64,000 nt of DNA from Chryseobacterium sp. FH2 (GTDB taxonomy: Bacteria > Bacteroidota > Bacteroidia > Flavobacteriales > Weeksellaceae), in assembly GCF_001045455.1 (NCBI RefSeq), contig NZ_LFNE01000004.1:1-64000 (forward strand), in the 5' to 3' direction. The position numbers were made by a program, and so were the translations under genes. Below are positions 37,448 through 46,282 of this stretch, piece after piece (position 1 is the first letter of the stretch; every line of letters starts with the position of its first letter). Below the pieces are notes generated by a model. It was not told where the DNA came from, made no database searches, and worked only from the letters and a program-made list of their open reading frames with translations.

Positions 37448-38596
37448 TTAAAGCATTTTAAGATTATTCACTTCTAGTTCTGTAAGGATTCTCCAATGTC
37501 CTCTTTTGATGTTCTTCTTCGTTAATCCTGCAAACATTACCCTGTCAAGAGCTTCCACTTCGTATCCTAATCTCTGGAAAATTCTTCTGATAACACGATT
37601 CCATCCGATATGGATTTCGATACCGATTTCATTTTTCGGTTTACCTTCAATAAAAGAAATTTGATCCACAACAGCTACACCTTCGTCCAAACGAATACCT
37701 TCTGCGATAAGTTTCATATCTTCATGAGTCAATTTCTTATCTAAAGTTACATGATAAATTTTCTTAGCGTCAAAAGATGGGTGTGTCAATTTTTTCGTCA
37801 TGTGACCGTCATTCGTTAAAAGAATAACTCCGGTTGTAGAACGATCCAATCTTCCAACAGGAAAAACTCTGTAAGGAGAGGCATTTGCTACCAAATCCAT
37901 TACTGTTTTTCTTGCTTTGTCATCTTTCGTAGTAGAAATATACCCTTTTGGTTTGTTTAATAGTACATAAACAGGTTTTTCCGGCGTGATATTTTGTCCG
38001 TCAAAAACTACTTTATCAGTTTTCTGAACCTGATACCCCATTTCAGTTACTACTTTTCCGTTTACCTCTACAAGTCCTTGCGTAATCAGTTCGTCAGCCT
38101 CTCTTCTGCTGCAAATTCCTGAATTGGCAATGTATTTATTAAGACGGATAGTGTCCTTATGAACATCTTTTTCTATTTTGTTCAGTCTTCTTTTTTGCAC
38201 GAAAGATTTGGCGCCATCTTGATTTCTATCATTCCCGCTACCTGGTCTTCTGCCATATTTTAAGCTACCTCTTTCGTACTTATCTCTAGTATCAAAACTG
38301 TTTCTGCCTCCACCTCTTTTAGGAGCTGATTTTCCAAATGGCTTTTTTTCTTCACCTGGATTTGTAATAAATGGCTCTTTTTCAATTTTTGAGTATTTCT
38401 TTTCCATTCGGCTCTCGTAGCTGGTATCACTTTTCCTGGGATCAGAATTTCTCTCTCCAGCTTTAGGAAAAGATTTTTTGAAAGGTCTTGAACCTGAAGA
38501 ATTTCCAGATTTAGAAGCACGAGAATCATCAGAATTATTTCTTGTTGAAGTTCTTGGTCTTTTTGGTTTTCCTGAATTATTATTATCTCTGCTCAT
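37448..38596 (-). CDS. RsuA/RluB-family rRNA pseudouridine synthase
   Basis: The 382-residue protein has a basic low-complexity N-terminal extension (about 1-140, Arg/Lys/Ser/Gly-rich). An S4 RNA-binding domain follows (about 152-200, IRLNKYIANSGICSRREAD), then the catalytic domain with VGRLDRSTTG containing Asp251. The family isomerises a uridine of 16S or 23S rRNA. The extended basic arm, which resembles RGG-type RNA-binding tails, is typical of Bacteroidota members. It is divergent from aroB. Confidence 0.88.
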   Translation of the reverse strand: MSRDNNNSGKPKRPRTSTRNNSDDSRASKSGNSSGSRPFKKSFPKAGERNSDPRKSDTSYESRMEKKYSKIEKEPFITNPGEEKKPFGKSAPKRGGGRNSFDTRDKYERGSLKYGRRPGSGNDRNQDGAKSFVQKRRLNKIEKDVHKDTIRLNKYIANSGICSRREADELITQGLVEVNGKVVTEMGYQVQKTDKVVFDGQNITPEKPVYVLLNKPKGYISTTKDDKARKTVMDLVANASPYRVFPVGRLDRSTTGVILLTNDGHMTKKLTHPSFDAKKIYHVTLDKKLTHEDMKLIAEGIRLDEGVAVVDQISFIEGKPKNEIGIEIHIGWNRVIRRIFQRLGYEVEALDRVMFAGLTKKNIKRGHWRILTELEVNNLKML

Positions 38597-38610
38597 TCTA
38601 AAAATTTCTA

Positions 38611-38618
38611 CAAAGATA
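38611..38618 (-). promoter_or_regulatory. Bacteroidota -7 element for the pseudouridine synthase gene
   Basis: Minus-strand TATCTTTG lies 15 bases before the ATG, which implies a very short leader. Confidence 0.5.
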
Positions 38619-38651
38619 GTAATTTAGTTACGAGTTAAAAATTAAGAATCA

Positions 38652-38659
38652 TAACTTTG
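38652..38659 (+). promoter_or_regulatory. Bacteroidota -7 element for aroB
   Basis: TAACTTTG fits TAnnTTTG, 40 bases before the chosen ATG at 38699. Confidence 0.5.
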
Positions 38660-38698
38660 CAATATTGTTTTACAATTAACTTTATAGAAATTCCGAAA

Positions 38699-39745
38699 AT
38701 GATAACAATATTAAACGATAATTTTTCTCAACTGAACGACTTTTTACACGAAAAATCTTTCAGTAAAATCTTTATTTTGGTTGATGAAAATACGCATGAA
38801 TATTGTCTGCCTATTCTTTTGGGAAATATGGAGACAGATTTAGGCTTTGAAATTCTGGAGGTTGAGGCGGGCGAAGAAATGAAAAATATCCAGACTGCCA
38901 ATCAGCTTTGGGAAATCTTGACAGAAATGCAGGCGGACAGGAAAGCTCTTGTTATCAATCTTGGTGGCGGTGTGATTACTGATATGGGAGGTTTTGTGGC
39001 TTCTACCTATAAAAGAGGGATACAATTTATTAATATCCCTACTACCCTTTTATCCATGTGCGATGCGTCAATTGGCGGAAAAACGGGGATTGATTTGATG
39101 CATTATAAAAATATGGTGGGAACTTTTACTTTTCCTGAACAGATTTTTGTGTATCCTAAATTTTTAGAAACGCTTCCTTTTAAGGAACTAAGAAGCGGTT
39201 TCGCAGAAATGCTGAAGCACGGTCTGATTGCAGATAAACTGCATTGGGAAAATCTTATTGCCATTCATAAATTGGATATAGATGGTATTATTCCGCATAT
39301 TCAGACTTCTATGGATATCAAACAGGATGTTGTAGAAAAAGATTTTCATGAAAAGAATGTCAGAAAAACCTTGAATTTTGGCCATACCATCGGCCATAGT
39401 ATTGAAAGTTTATGTTTAAGCCAGGGAAACCCTGTTCTTCATGGCGAAGCAGTAGCTGCAGGGATGATTTGTGAAGCACATCTTGCCTATTTGGAAGGCC
39501 TAATTTCTGAAGATGATTCTAAATTTATTATTGAAAACATTCAAAGATATTACCCCTATTTGGATATCAGTGATTTTAAAGATGAAGATATTTTTGGTTT
39601 ATTATTAAATGATAAGAAAAATGTTGACAGTAAAATCAACTTTTCTCTCCTTTCAGGAATTGGTGAATGCACGTTTGATTATGAATGTAGTCAAAAAAAT
39701 ATTTTAAAATCTTTTGGTTTTTACAGAAACTTAAATAATTTTTAA
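38699..39745 (+). CDS. aroB: 3-Dehydroquinate synthase
   Basis: The 348-residue enzyme turns DAHP into 3-dehydroquinate, the second step of the shikimate pathway, using NAD and a divalent metal. It shows LGGGVITDMGGFVASTYKRG, the conserved NAD/substrate region IPTTLLSMCDASIGGKTGID, and the metal site histidines in FGHTIGHSIE and HGEAVAAGM. I start at the ATG before ITILNDNF; the earlier in-frame ATG at 38657 would add 14 residues outside the family and would lie inside the promoter. The gene stands alone. Confidence 0.92.
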   Translation: MITILNDNFSQLNDFLHEKSFSKIFILVDENTHEYCLPILLGNMETDLGFEILEVEAGEEMKNIQTANQLWEILTEMQADRKALVINLGGGVITDMGGFVASTYKRGIQFINIPTTLLSMCDASIGGKTGIDLMHYKNMVGTFTFPEQIFVYPKFLETLPFKELRSGFAEMLKHGLIADKLHWENLIAIHKLDIDGIIPHIQTSMDIKQDVVEKDFHEKNVRKTLNFGHTIGHSIESLCLSQGNPVLHGEAVAAGMICEAHLAYLEGLISEDDSKFIIENIQRYYPYLDISDFKDEDIFGLLLNDKKNVDSKINFSLLSGIGECTFDYECSQKNILKSFGFYRNLNNF

Positions 39746-39842
39746 AGTAGTTATCAGAAGACATAAAAAATACTTGTAAGAAAGAAAATTAAACAAACAT
39801 TTAATTGATTTTATATTATTGATTTACAATCAATTATTATTT

Positions 39843-39870
39843 AAAAACCGTCTGACATAGGCGGTTTTTT
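39843..39870 (+). terminator. Terminator after aroB
   Basis: AAAACCG pairs with CGGTTTT across a 10-base loop, followed by a T run. Confidence 0.6.
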
Positions 39871-39897
39871 TACTGATTTTTATCATGAAAATGATTT

Positions 39898-39913
39898 TTG
39901 GCAAGCAATTTGA
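39898..39913 (+). promoter_or_regulatory. Sigma-54-like -24/-12 element, barrel gene 1
   Basis: TTGGCAAGCAATTTGA gives GG at -24 and GA at -12 separated by exactly 10 bases (the consensus calls for GC). It lies 83 bases upstream of the ATG at 39996. Confidence 0.5.
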
Positions 39914-39995
39914 AAGATACTCTGCGTCTGACAGAAAATTAGACAGTAGTAAAATTTAAAATTAAGAATAGTAAAATATTAAAAAAATTAAAGTT

Positions 39996-40646
39996 ATGAA
40001 AAAGTTAATTTTAGGATTAGCAGTAACTGCAAGTTCATTGGCATTCGCTCAACAAACACCAACTACATCTTCTAACCCGGTATCATTTGGTATTAAAGGA
40101 GGTATGAACGTTTCTTCACTTACAGATGGAGCAGATTTGGATGATTCAAAATCTAGAATCGGTTTTAATGCAGGTGTGTTTGCAAATATTCCGGTAGCAA
40201 CTAATTTCAGTGTACAACCAGAGGTTATTTATAATGATTTAGGTTCTAAAGTAACTAGAAACTATACTGTTTTAGGTAATGATTATAAAGCAGAATATTC
40301 AAGAAATTTAGGATATGTGGCTGTACCGGTAATGTTCCAATATAATGCTCTTCCAAATCTTTATTTAGAAGCAGGCCCTGAATTCGGATTCCTTGTAAGT
40401 GCTAAAGATAAATTCAAAAGTTCTACAAATGGAAACTCTAATGGTTCAGAAGTTACGAGCTTAGATAAGGATGATTTCCAAACATTTAACTTTGGTATCG
40501 GTATTGGAGCAGGATATTACTTCACGGACAATTTAGGTCTTACAGCTAGATATACTGCTGGTTTAACAGATATCTATAAAAACAACAATGGTGACGCTGT
40601 GAGAAACAACGTATTCCAGGTAGGTTTAGCTTTCAAATTTAAATAA
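39996..40646 (+). CDS. Outer-membrane beta-barrel protein, tandem copy 1
   Basis: The 216-residue protein has a signal peptide (LAFAQ at 19) and the barrel pattern of the PorT/outer_membrane beta-barrel family. GIKGGMNVSSLTDG is the first strand, GVFANIPVATNFSVQPEV the second, and VGLAFKFK the C-terminal strand. It is one of three paralogous genes in a row (with 40863 and 41803), each behind a sigma-54-like element and each with its own terminator. The cargo or function is unknown; small barrels of this type often act as adhesins or porins. Confidence 0.88.
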   Translation: MKKLILGLAVTASSLAFAQQTPTTSSNPVSFGIKGGMNVSSLTDGADLDDSKSRIGFNAGVFANIPVATNFSVQPEVIYNDLGSKVTRNYTVLGNDYKAEYSRNLGYVAVPVMFQYNALPNLYLEAGPEFGFLVSAKDKFKSSTNGNSNGSEVTSLDKDDFQTFNFGIGIGAGYYFTDNLGLTARYTAGLTDIYKNNNGDAVRNNVFQVGLAFKFK

Positions 40647-40690
40647 AAAGCTTAACAACATTCAGAAAAAACAAATTTAAGATTCAATAG

Positions 40691-40726
40691 AAAAAGTCAG
40701 ATTATTTTTAATCTGACTTTTTTATT
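40691..40726 (+). terminator. Terminator after barrel gene 1
   Basis: AAAAAGTCAGATTA pairs with TAATCTGACTTTTT across a 4-base loop. Confidence 0.75.
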
Positions 40727-40799
40727 TTAATATGGTTTTTAAAATATTCAGACTTGCTTTTTAAGATGGACTTATATGATTTTAATCAGTATTTGCATT

Positions 40800-40815
40800 T
40801 TGGCAAGTATTTTGC
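40800..40815 (+). promoter_or_regulatory. Sigma-54-like -24/-12 element, barrel gene 2
   Basis: TTGGCAAGTATTTTGC has GG and GC spaced by 10 bases, a near-perfect -24/-12 promoter, 48 bases before the ATG at 40863. Confidence 0.6.
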
Positions 40816-40862
40816 GTAAAATGTTGAAATAGAAAAATAAAAGATATTAAAATTTTAAAGCT

Positions 40863-41417
40863 ATGAAAAAATTATTATTAGGTTTAGCATTGGCTGCCGG
40901 TTCTTTCACATTTGCTCAAACGTTTGGTTTGAAGGCCGGTCTTAATGTTTCTTCGATTTCACATGATGAGATGACGGCTAAAGCAGGATTCTACGGAGGT
41001 GTATTTGCAAACATTCCGGTTGCTAAAGAGTTCAGTATCCAACCGGAAGTTTTATATAACGGTGCCGGCGCAAAATTTGATGACTCTAGTGATGATAAAC
41101 TAAATTTAAGCTATATTTCAGTTCCTGTAATGTTCCAGTATAATGCGTTACCAAACCTTTATTTGGAAGCTGGTCCTCAGTTTAGCTTCTTGATTGATTC
41201 TAAAATTAAAGGAAACGGAGCATCGGTAGATTCTGATAATATTAAAGGGTTTGACTTTGGTATTGGTCTGGGAGCAGGATATTATATCACTAAAAACATT
41301 GGCGTTACAGCAAGATATATTGCAGGTGTAACGGATGTTGCTAAAAAAGTTGGAAACTTCCAATTGGAAGGTAAAAACAATGTATTCCAAGTTGGTTTGG
41401 CTTACAAATTCAAATAA
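40863..41417 (+). CDS. Outer-membrane beta-barrel protein, tandem copy 2
   Basis: The 184-residue paralogue has a signal peptide (FTFAQ) and the strand pattern GLKAGLNVSSIS, GVFANIPVAKEFSIQPEV, PNLYLEAGPQF and VGLAYKFK. It is the shortest of the three tandem barrels. The same LPNLYLEAGP and FNAG/GGVFANIP motifs show recent duplication from copy 1. Expression is likely controlled by the sigma-54-like element 48 bases upstream. Confidence 0.88.
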   Translation: MKKLLLGLALAAGSFTFAQTFGLKAGLNVSSISHDEMTAKAGFYGGVFANIPVAKEFSIQPEVLYNGAGAKFDDSSDDKLNLSYISVPVMFQYNALPNLYLEAGPQFSFLIDSKIKGNGASVDSDNIKGFDFGIGLGAGYYITKNIGVTARYIAGVTDVAKKVGNFQLEGKNNVFQVGLAYKFK

Positions 41418-41439
41418 CAAATTTTGATTTCAATAGAAG

Positions 41440-41474
41440 AGGCCAGGTTTATTTAGTTAAGCCTGGCCTTTTCG
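41440..41474 (+). terminator. Terminator after barrel gene 2
   Basis: AGGCCAGG and a downstream GCCTGGCCT form a GC-rich stem followed by TTTT. Confidence 0.7.
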
Positions 41475-41652
41475 ATTTGTAATCAATATTATATGTTTAA
41501 TACTGCTCAAAAAATATGCTGATTTTTTTGTATTTAGACGTTCTTAAGATATTCCGGGAATTTTCAAGTCAATTTTTAAAGTATAAAATTTTAAGTGATT
41601 TTAACTAAAAAATTAAAGCGAAAAGCAATAATAACTTCACATTTTATGGAAA

Positions 41653-41698
41653 TATAGGGCAAATATCGTTGATTTTCAAACTTTGGAAATGCCCTATA
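41653..41698. repeat. 9-bp inverted repeat, candidate enhancer-binding site
   Basis: TATAGGGCA (41653-41661) and TGCCCTATA (41690-41698) are perfect complements separated by 28 bases. They lie about 30-75 bases before the sigma-54-like promoter of barrel gene 3, so an enhancer-binding activator site is possible. Confidence 0.45.
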
Positions 41699-41700
41699 CA

Positions 41701-41746
41701 AAGCATTTTGCAAATGATTAAACGTTTTGGCAAGCATTTTGCAAAT
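41701..41746. repeat. 15-bp direct repeat at the barrel gene 3 promoter
   Basis: AAGCATTTTGCAAAT occurs at 41701-41715 and again at 41732-41746, where the second copy is part of the sigma-54-like element. The 31-base period suggests a duplicated promoter half or a second binding site. Confidence 0.45.
41727..41742 (+). promoter_or_regulatory. Sigma-54-like -24/-12 element, barrel gene 3
   Basis: TTGGCAAGCATTTTGC has GG and GC spaced by 10 bases and is followed by AAAT, 61 bases before the ATG at 41803. Confidence 0.6.
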
Positions 41747-41802
41747 TACCATACGTCTGATTTAATGATGAGACAGAAAAGTAAAATTAAAAAAATAAAA
41801 TT

Positions 41803-42534
41803 ATGAAGAAGTTATTTCTAGGACTAGCAATAGTTGCTGGTACATTATCTTTTGCTCAGGAAACTCAGGAAACAAAAACTACAGTAACAACTACCACTGT
41901 AAAAAACAACGAAAAAGAACCGGTAAGATTTGGTATCAAAGGGGGCGCAAACGCTTCTCAATTTAGTGAGCAAGAACTAAGTGCTAAAAATCAAAAGATA
42001 GGATTTAATGCGGGTGTTTTCGTTAATATTCCTTTATCCAGTAAATTTGCGGTTCAGCCGGAAGTTTTATATAACCAGCTAGGTGCAAAAAGTGTAGTAT
42101 CATCTTCTGAAGTTACAACAGGTGATACAACGGTAAAAACGAAGTCAGATGCAAAGGCTTATCTGAATTATATTTCAGTTCCTCTTATGGTTCAGTTTAA
42201 ACCAACTCAGAATTTTTATTTTGAAGCTGGTCCTGAATTCAGTTATTTCTTAGACGGAAAAAACAAAGGAGAAACTGTTACTACAACTACTACGGGAAGT
42301 AGTACAGCCACAAAAACAGAATCTTATTCTACCAGTATTGACAAAGATGATGTAAAGAAATTTAATGTAGGATTAGGTCTTGGTCTGGGGTATTATTTTA
42401 CTCCTAATTTGGGTATCAATGCAAGATATGTAAATAGTTTGACCCATATTGCAAACAACTCAGGAGTTGCAGAACAAGATAAGAATATTAATACAAACAG
42501 AGTTTTCCAATTAGGATTGAATTACAAATTTTAA
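41803..42534 (+). CDS. Outer-membrane beta-barrel protein, tandem copy 3
   Basis: The 243-residue paralogue has a signal peptide (LSFAQ) and a Thr/Lys-rich linker (about 22-46). A barrel follows with RFGIKGGANASQFS, GVFVNIPLSSKFAVQPEV, YFEAGPEFSYFL and LGLNYKF at the end. It differs from copies 1 and 2 by the linker and by a Thr/Ser-rich loop near 160-185. It shares the sigma-54-like promoter type but has in addition an inverted repeat upstream. It ends before a terminator shared with purF. Confidence 0.88.
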   Translation: MKKLFLGLAIVAGTLSFAQETQETKTTVTTTTVKNNEKEPVRFGIKGGANASQFSEQELSAKNQKIGFNAGVFVNIPLSSKFAVQPEVLYNQLGAKSVVSSSEVTTGDTTVKTKSDAKAYLNYISVPLMVQFKPTQNFYFEAGPEFSYFLDGKNKGETVTTTTTGSSTATKTESYSTSIDKDDVKKFNVGLGLGLGYYFTPNLGINARYVNSLTHIANNSGVAEQDKNINTNRVFQLGLNYKF

Positions 42535-42564
42535 TATAACATAACCAATTTAATTCCAAATGAA

Positions 42565-42600
42565 AAGGTCAGACTTTAAGTCTGACCTTTCGTTTTTTTA
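42565..42600. terminator. Bidirectional terminator between barrel gene 3 and purF
   Basis: AAAGGTCAGACTT and AAGTCTGACCTTT form a perfect stem, flanked by A and T runs, between convergent genes. Confidence 0.8.
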
Positions 42601-42615
42601 TTTAATTAGAATATT

Positions 42616-44115
42616 TTAACTAAATAATTCCAATTCCTCCCCTTTTCCTACAGGATATTCTTCTGTAAAACACCCGAAACAGTGGTTAGAAGAACCTAAA
42701 ATTTCTTTAAGGTTCTCTGTACTTAAAAATTCTAAAGAATCAACACCTAAATAATCTCTAAGCTGTTCAGTTGTCATATTTGCAGAAATCAAATCATCCT
42801 TTGAAGGTGTATCAATTCCTAAATAACAGGGCGCAATAATTGGTGGAGAAACACTTCTGAAGTGAATTTCCTTTACACCTGCATCTTTCAGAATTTTTAC
42901 CAATCTTTTGGATGTCGTTCCGCGAACAATAGAATCATCAATGATCACTACCCTCTTGTCTTTGATTTCAGAAATAATAGGATTCAATTTTAAGTTTACT
43001 ACCCTCTCTCTCATTTCCTGAGTAGGTACGATAAAGCTTCTTCCGATATATCTGTTTTTAATCAAAACCGGACGGAAAGGTATTCCTGAAGCCTTGGAAA
43101 ACCCAATCGCAGCAGGAACTCCGGAATCCGGAACTCCGATTACCAAGTCAGCTTCTACAGGAGCTTGTTCCCAGATTTTCTCTCCGGATTTTTCTCTGAT
43201 TTCGTAAACGTTGATGTTTTCTAATGTAGAGTCAGGTCTCGCAAAATAAATATATTCAAATGAGCAGATTCTTTGCTTTCCTTTTTGCTCATCTACCATA
43301 TAAGAATTTAATTTTCCCGGTTCATTTTCATTTGTATAAATGATTTCTCCCGGTAAAATATCACGTACATACTGCGCTCCAACAGCATCTAAAGCCACAG
43401 ATTCAGAAGCTACAACGTAAGAATTTTCGTTGATTGCTCCTAAAACCAAAGGTCTGATTCCGTTAAAATCTCTGAATGCGAAAAATTTATTTCTTGTCAT
43501 TCCGACAACAGAATATGCTCCTTCAATTTTCTCCATGGTTGCTTTAATAGCTCCACGAAGTCCCAGGTCAAGATTTTTTTGGATTAATCTTAAAATCACC
43601 TCAGAATCAGAAGTCGCTCTGAAAACTACACCTTCAGCTTCCAATTCTGCTTTCAATTCTCTTGCATTGGTAAGGTTACCGTTATGCGCTATAGAAAGAA
43701 TAATTTGGTCATATTCGTTTTTCGCGAAAAATGGCTGGAAATTATACTTCTTTTTATCTCCTGCAGTCGTATAACGGGTATGCCCGATTGCAGAATTTCC
43801 CATAAAAGTTTCAGGATCCTGAATCTCTTTATAAACATCCAAAACCAACCCTTCATCTTTCATATTGGTAATTCTTCCATTCTTGAGAACAGAAATACCA
43901 CACGCTTCCTGACCTCTGTGCTGTAACGCAAAAAGTCCGAATTGTGAAAGAGAAAACGTATCTAAATCATTATCAGAATACATTCCGAAAATACCGCACT
44001 CCTCATTTGGAGCATCAAGCCTTTCTTCTTCCTGTGTTCTGAAAAGATTCCTTCCGTAGGTTTGAGTTTCAAATTGTTTTAAATATTCACTTTTATGAAT
44101 GTCTAAACTTTTCAT
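42616..44115 (-). CDS. purF: Amidophosphoribosyltransferase
   Basis: The 499-residue enzyme makes phosphoribosylamine from PRPP and glutamine, the first committed purine step. Cys40 in NEECGIFGMY is the catalytic Cys1 of the glutaminase domain, so a propeptide of about 39 residues would be removed. The phosphoribosyltransferase motif is VVIIDDSIVRGTTSKR. C-terminal cysteines in IAPCYLGIDTPS and CFGCFTEE match the iron-sulfur-type enzymes. It is followed upstream by purC on the same strand, 103 bp apart, so the two form a purine unit. Confidence 0.92.
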   Translation of the reverse strand: MKSLDIHKSEYLKQFETQTYGRNLFRTQEEERLDAPNEECGIFGMYSDNDLDTFSLSQFGLFALQHRGQEACGISVLKNGRITNMKDEGLVLDVYKEIQDPETFMGNSAIGHTRYTTAGDKKKYNFQPFFAKNEYDQIILSIAHNGNLTNARELKAELEAEGVVFRATSDSEVILRLIQKNLDLGLRGAIKATMEKIEGAYSVVGMTRNKFFAFRDFNGIRPLVLGAINENSYVVASESVALDAVGAQYVRDILPGEIIYTNENEPGKLNSYMVDEQKGKQRICSFEYIYFARPDSTLENINVYEIREKSGEKIWEQAPVEADLVIGVPDSGVPAAIGFSKASGIPFRPVLIKNRYIGRSFIVPTQEMRERVVNLKLNPIISEIKDKRVVIIDDSIVRGTTSKRLVKILKDAGVKEIHFRSVSPPIIAPCYLGIDTPSKDDLISANMTTEQLRDYLGVDSLEFLSTENLKEILGSSNHCFGCFTEEYPVGKGEELELFS

Positions 44116-44218
44116 TCTATTTTTTCTAATCTAGATTTTATTTTTATAGATATCTTAATTAGATGGAAAATTTAATATTATGTTAAATCCATTTTTACAC
44201 CTAATTTTATCTAAAATC

Positions 44219-44938
44219 TTACTTGCCAAGTAAAGTTTTCAATCTGTTGTAGATCTCGACGTAAGCTTCAGTTACTTCTCCAAGATCTCTTCTGAATCTG
44301 TCTTTATCCAGTTTCTTCATAGTATCTTTATCCCAAAGTCTGCAAGTATCAGGAGAAATTTCGTCTGCCAGGATGATTTCACCGTCTGAAGTTTTTCCTA
44401 ATTCGATTTTGAAATCTACAAGAATGATATTCATTTTGTCAAACAAATCGATTAAGATTTCATTGATATCTGATGTCAGTTCATACATTTCATCAAGTTC
44501 TTCATAGGTGGCAGCACCTAAGAAAACAGCATGGTGATCATTGATAAGAGGATCTCCCAATTCGTCTTTTTTGTAGCAGATATCGAAGATTGTTACCGGA
44601 GATTTGATACCTTCTTCAACTCCTAATCTCTGAGCCATACTTCCTGCAGAATAGTTTCTAACGACCATTTCCAAAGGAATGATAGATACTTTTCTTACTA
44701 ATTGTTCTCTTTCGTTTAATTGTTTTATGAAATGAGTTTTAATCCCTTTTTCATTCAAATATTCAAAAATCAAAGTGGTGATAGCGTTGTTCATTTCGCC
44801 CTTCAAATCCACAGAACCTCTTTTTTGAGCATTAAATGCTGTAGCGTCATCTTTGAAACGCACTATTACTTGATCAGGATTATCGGTTGCAAATACTTGT
44901 TTTGCTTTACCTTCGTACAACATTTCTTTCTTTTCCAT
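44219..44938 (-). CDS. purC: Phosphoribosylaminoimidazole-succinocarboxamide synthase
   Basis: The 239-residue ATP-grasp-like enzyme joins aspartate to CAIR in purine synthesis. It shows [42 protein letters not shown] and [12 protein letters not shown], all typical of SAICAR synthetase, and has the usual length. It lies 103 bp before purF on the same strand and probably shares its transcript. Confidence 0.93.
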   Translation of the reverse strand: MEKKEMLYEGKAKQVFATDNPDQVIVRFKDDATAFNAQKRGSVDLKGEMNNAITTLIFEYLNEKGIKTHFIKQLNEREQLVRKVSIIPLEMVVRNYSAGSMAQRLGVEEGIKSPVTIFDICYKKDELGDPLINDHHAVFLGAATYEELDEMYELTSDINEILIDLFDKMNIILVDFKIELGKTSDGEIILADEISPDTCRLWDKDTMKKLDKDRFRRDLGEVTEAYVEIYNRLKTLLGK

Positions 44939-44974
44939 TTTCTAAATGTCTTATTAGTTAGATTTATATTATTT

Positions 44975-45670
44975 TTACTTGATTAAAATTCCTGTTAAAA
45001 CAGCCATGCCAAAACTCAGAAGTGTACCTATTAATACATATTCGGTTAGCTTTCTTTGTTTTGCCTGAGCCAAATCGCTGAATCTGAAAACAGATTTTGC
45101 AGCCACCATAAAACCTACGCCTTCCCAGTGATTCACCAAAATGAAAGTGAAAACCAGCAAACGCTCTAAAATACCGATATATTTTCCGGCGCTTGATAAA
45201 GATTCGCTTTGTATATTATTTACAGTTTCCGGAACGGGAGTCCATGAAGACAATAATATTTTAATAAAAATAGAGGCAGGTGTTGTTAAAAACAATGCAG
45301 CTACCAATATTTTTAAGAAATCCTGATTTTTAAAAAACTCAAAATTAAATTCATTAAAATAAAAAGAAACTCCCCCGATTACCAAAATATGAAGAAGCTG
45401 ATCTATAAAGAACCAGTTTTTTTTATTATTAACAGTTTGAAAACTCAGTTTCGCGGCATCAATCATAAAGTGTGTGATTCCTACTAAAACAGCTATCCAC
45501 CAAAGTTGCAGATCCCAAAGGAGAATAAAACTTAAAATGGTGTGGATTAAAACATGAAGATACAGATATTTGCTCTTCAGTTTTTTACTTTCTTTCTCTG
45601 CAACCCAAGAATTTGGCTGGAGAATAAAGTCTCCAAATAAATGTGCCAATATGAGTTTAGTGAAAATCAT
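44975..45670 (-). CDS. DUF3307 membrane protein
   Basis: The 231-residue inner-membrane protein has about six hydrophobic helices. The start, MIFTKLILAHLFGDFILQP, holds the HLxxDFxLQ signature of DUF3307. HFMIDAAKLS and similar His/Asp-rich patches lie in the following helices. The family's function is unknown. It is 2 bp downstream of the SatD-like gene, so the two are certainly one operon, a pairing I recall from other Bacteroidota. Confidence 0.82.
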   Translation of the reverse strand: MIFTKLILAHLFGDFILQPNSWVAEKESKKLKSKYLYLHVLIHTILSFILLWDLQLWWIAVLVGITHFMIDAAKLSFQTVNNKKNWFFIDQLLHILVIGGVSFYFNEFNFEFFKNQDFLKILVAALFLTTPASIFIKILLSSWTPVPETVNNIQSESLSSAGKYIGILERLLVFTFILVNHWEGVGFMVAAKSVFRFSDLAQAKQRKLTEYVLIGTLLSFGMAVLTGILIK

Positions 45671-45672
45671 GC

Positions 45673-46278
45673 TTACAATTCTGAAATTTTCTTTCTAAAA
45701 TACTGATTAGTCTCTACGATTAGCTCGTAGTTTGCGCGCTTCAATCTCTGGCTTACGGAAGATTGTGAAATGTTAAACTTCTTCGCTAAATCTTCCTGTG
45801 TGATTTCCTTATTCATAATCATTTCATGAATAATTTCGGAGGTAGCCATTGTCCAGTTATCAAAATCTTTGGAAGACCATTTGAGTAAAATATTCAAATC
45901 TCTGTCTACAGAAGCGTTGGATGTTTTGATGGAAACAGTATGTCCGTCATTTTTAAGATCATTTAATAATCTTCCGGAATTTACATACGCTGTACCGTTG
46001 GATTCTGTGATTTTTTCAGACGAAAAATTTTCCTCACCAATGCCAATGGCAATTCTCACATCTAAATTTTCCTGACTTTTTATAAGAGATTTTATAGCTA
46101 AGAAACGCCAAAAAACATCGTCTATAGTACATTTGAACTGAAATTCGTCCCCTCTGTAAATTTCCCATGTCTGAGGTGCGCTTCCCCAATTTTCGAGAAG
46201 ATTTTTAAGCTTGGTAATCCAAACTTCTGTATCTGCCTGTTGCGAATTTATAATATCACCGGTAATGACCGCTATCAT
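45673..46278 (-). CDS. SatD family protein with C-terminal HTH
   Basis: The 201-residue cytosolic protein has a SatD domain (about 1-140) and a C-terminal HTH (about 155-190, ITQEDLAKKFNISQSSVSQRL). The SatD part shows VITGDIINSQ (Asp8), YRGDEFQF (Asp44) and VRIAIGIGEENF followed by ESNGTAYVNSGRLL. These resemble, in order, the metal-binding and core strands of nucleotidyl cyclase palm domains, so a cyclase-like or degenerate fold is inferred. Three TATAAG-N8-CTTATA-type repeats directly upstream are its likely operators, so it is probably autoregulatory. It is co-transcribed with the DUF3307 membrane protein. Confidence 0.82.
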   Translation of the reverse strand: MIAVITGDIINSQQADTEVWITKLKNLLENWGSAPQTWEIYRGDEFQFKCTIDDVFWRFLAIKSLIKSQENLDVRIAIGIGEENFSSEKITESNGTAYVNSGRLLNDLKNDGHTVSIKTSNASVDRDLNILLKWSSKDFDNWTMATSEIIHEMIMNKEITQEDLAKKFNISQSSVSQRLKRANYELIVETNQYFRKKISEL

Positions 46279-46282
46279 TTTG

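Larger units (their letters stand above)
41418..41802. other. Regulatory intergenic region before barrel gene 3
   Basis: This 385-base gap has no gene. It holds the terminator of copy 2 (41440-41474), an inverted repeat (41653-41698), a direct repeat (41701-41746) and a sigma-54-like promoter (41727-41742). It looks like an enhancer-dependent promoter region. Confidence 0.55.
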
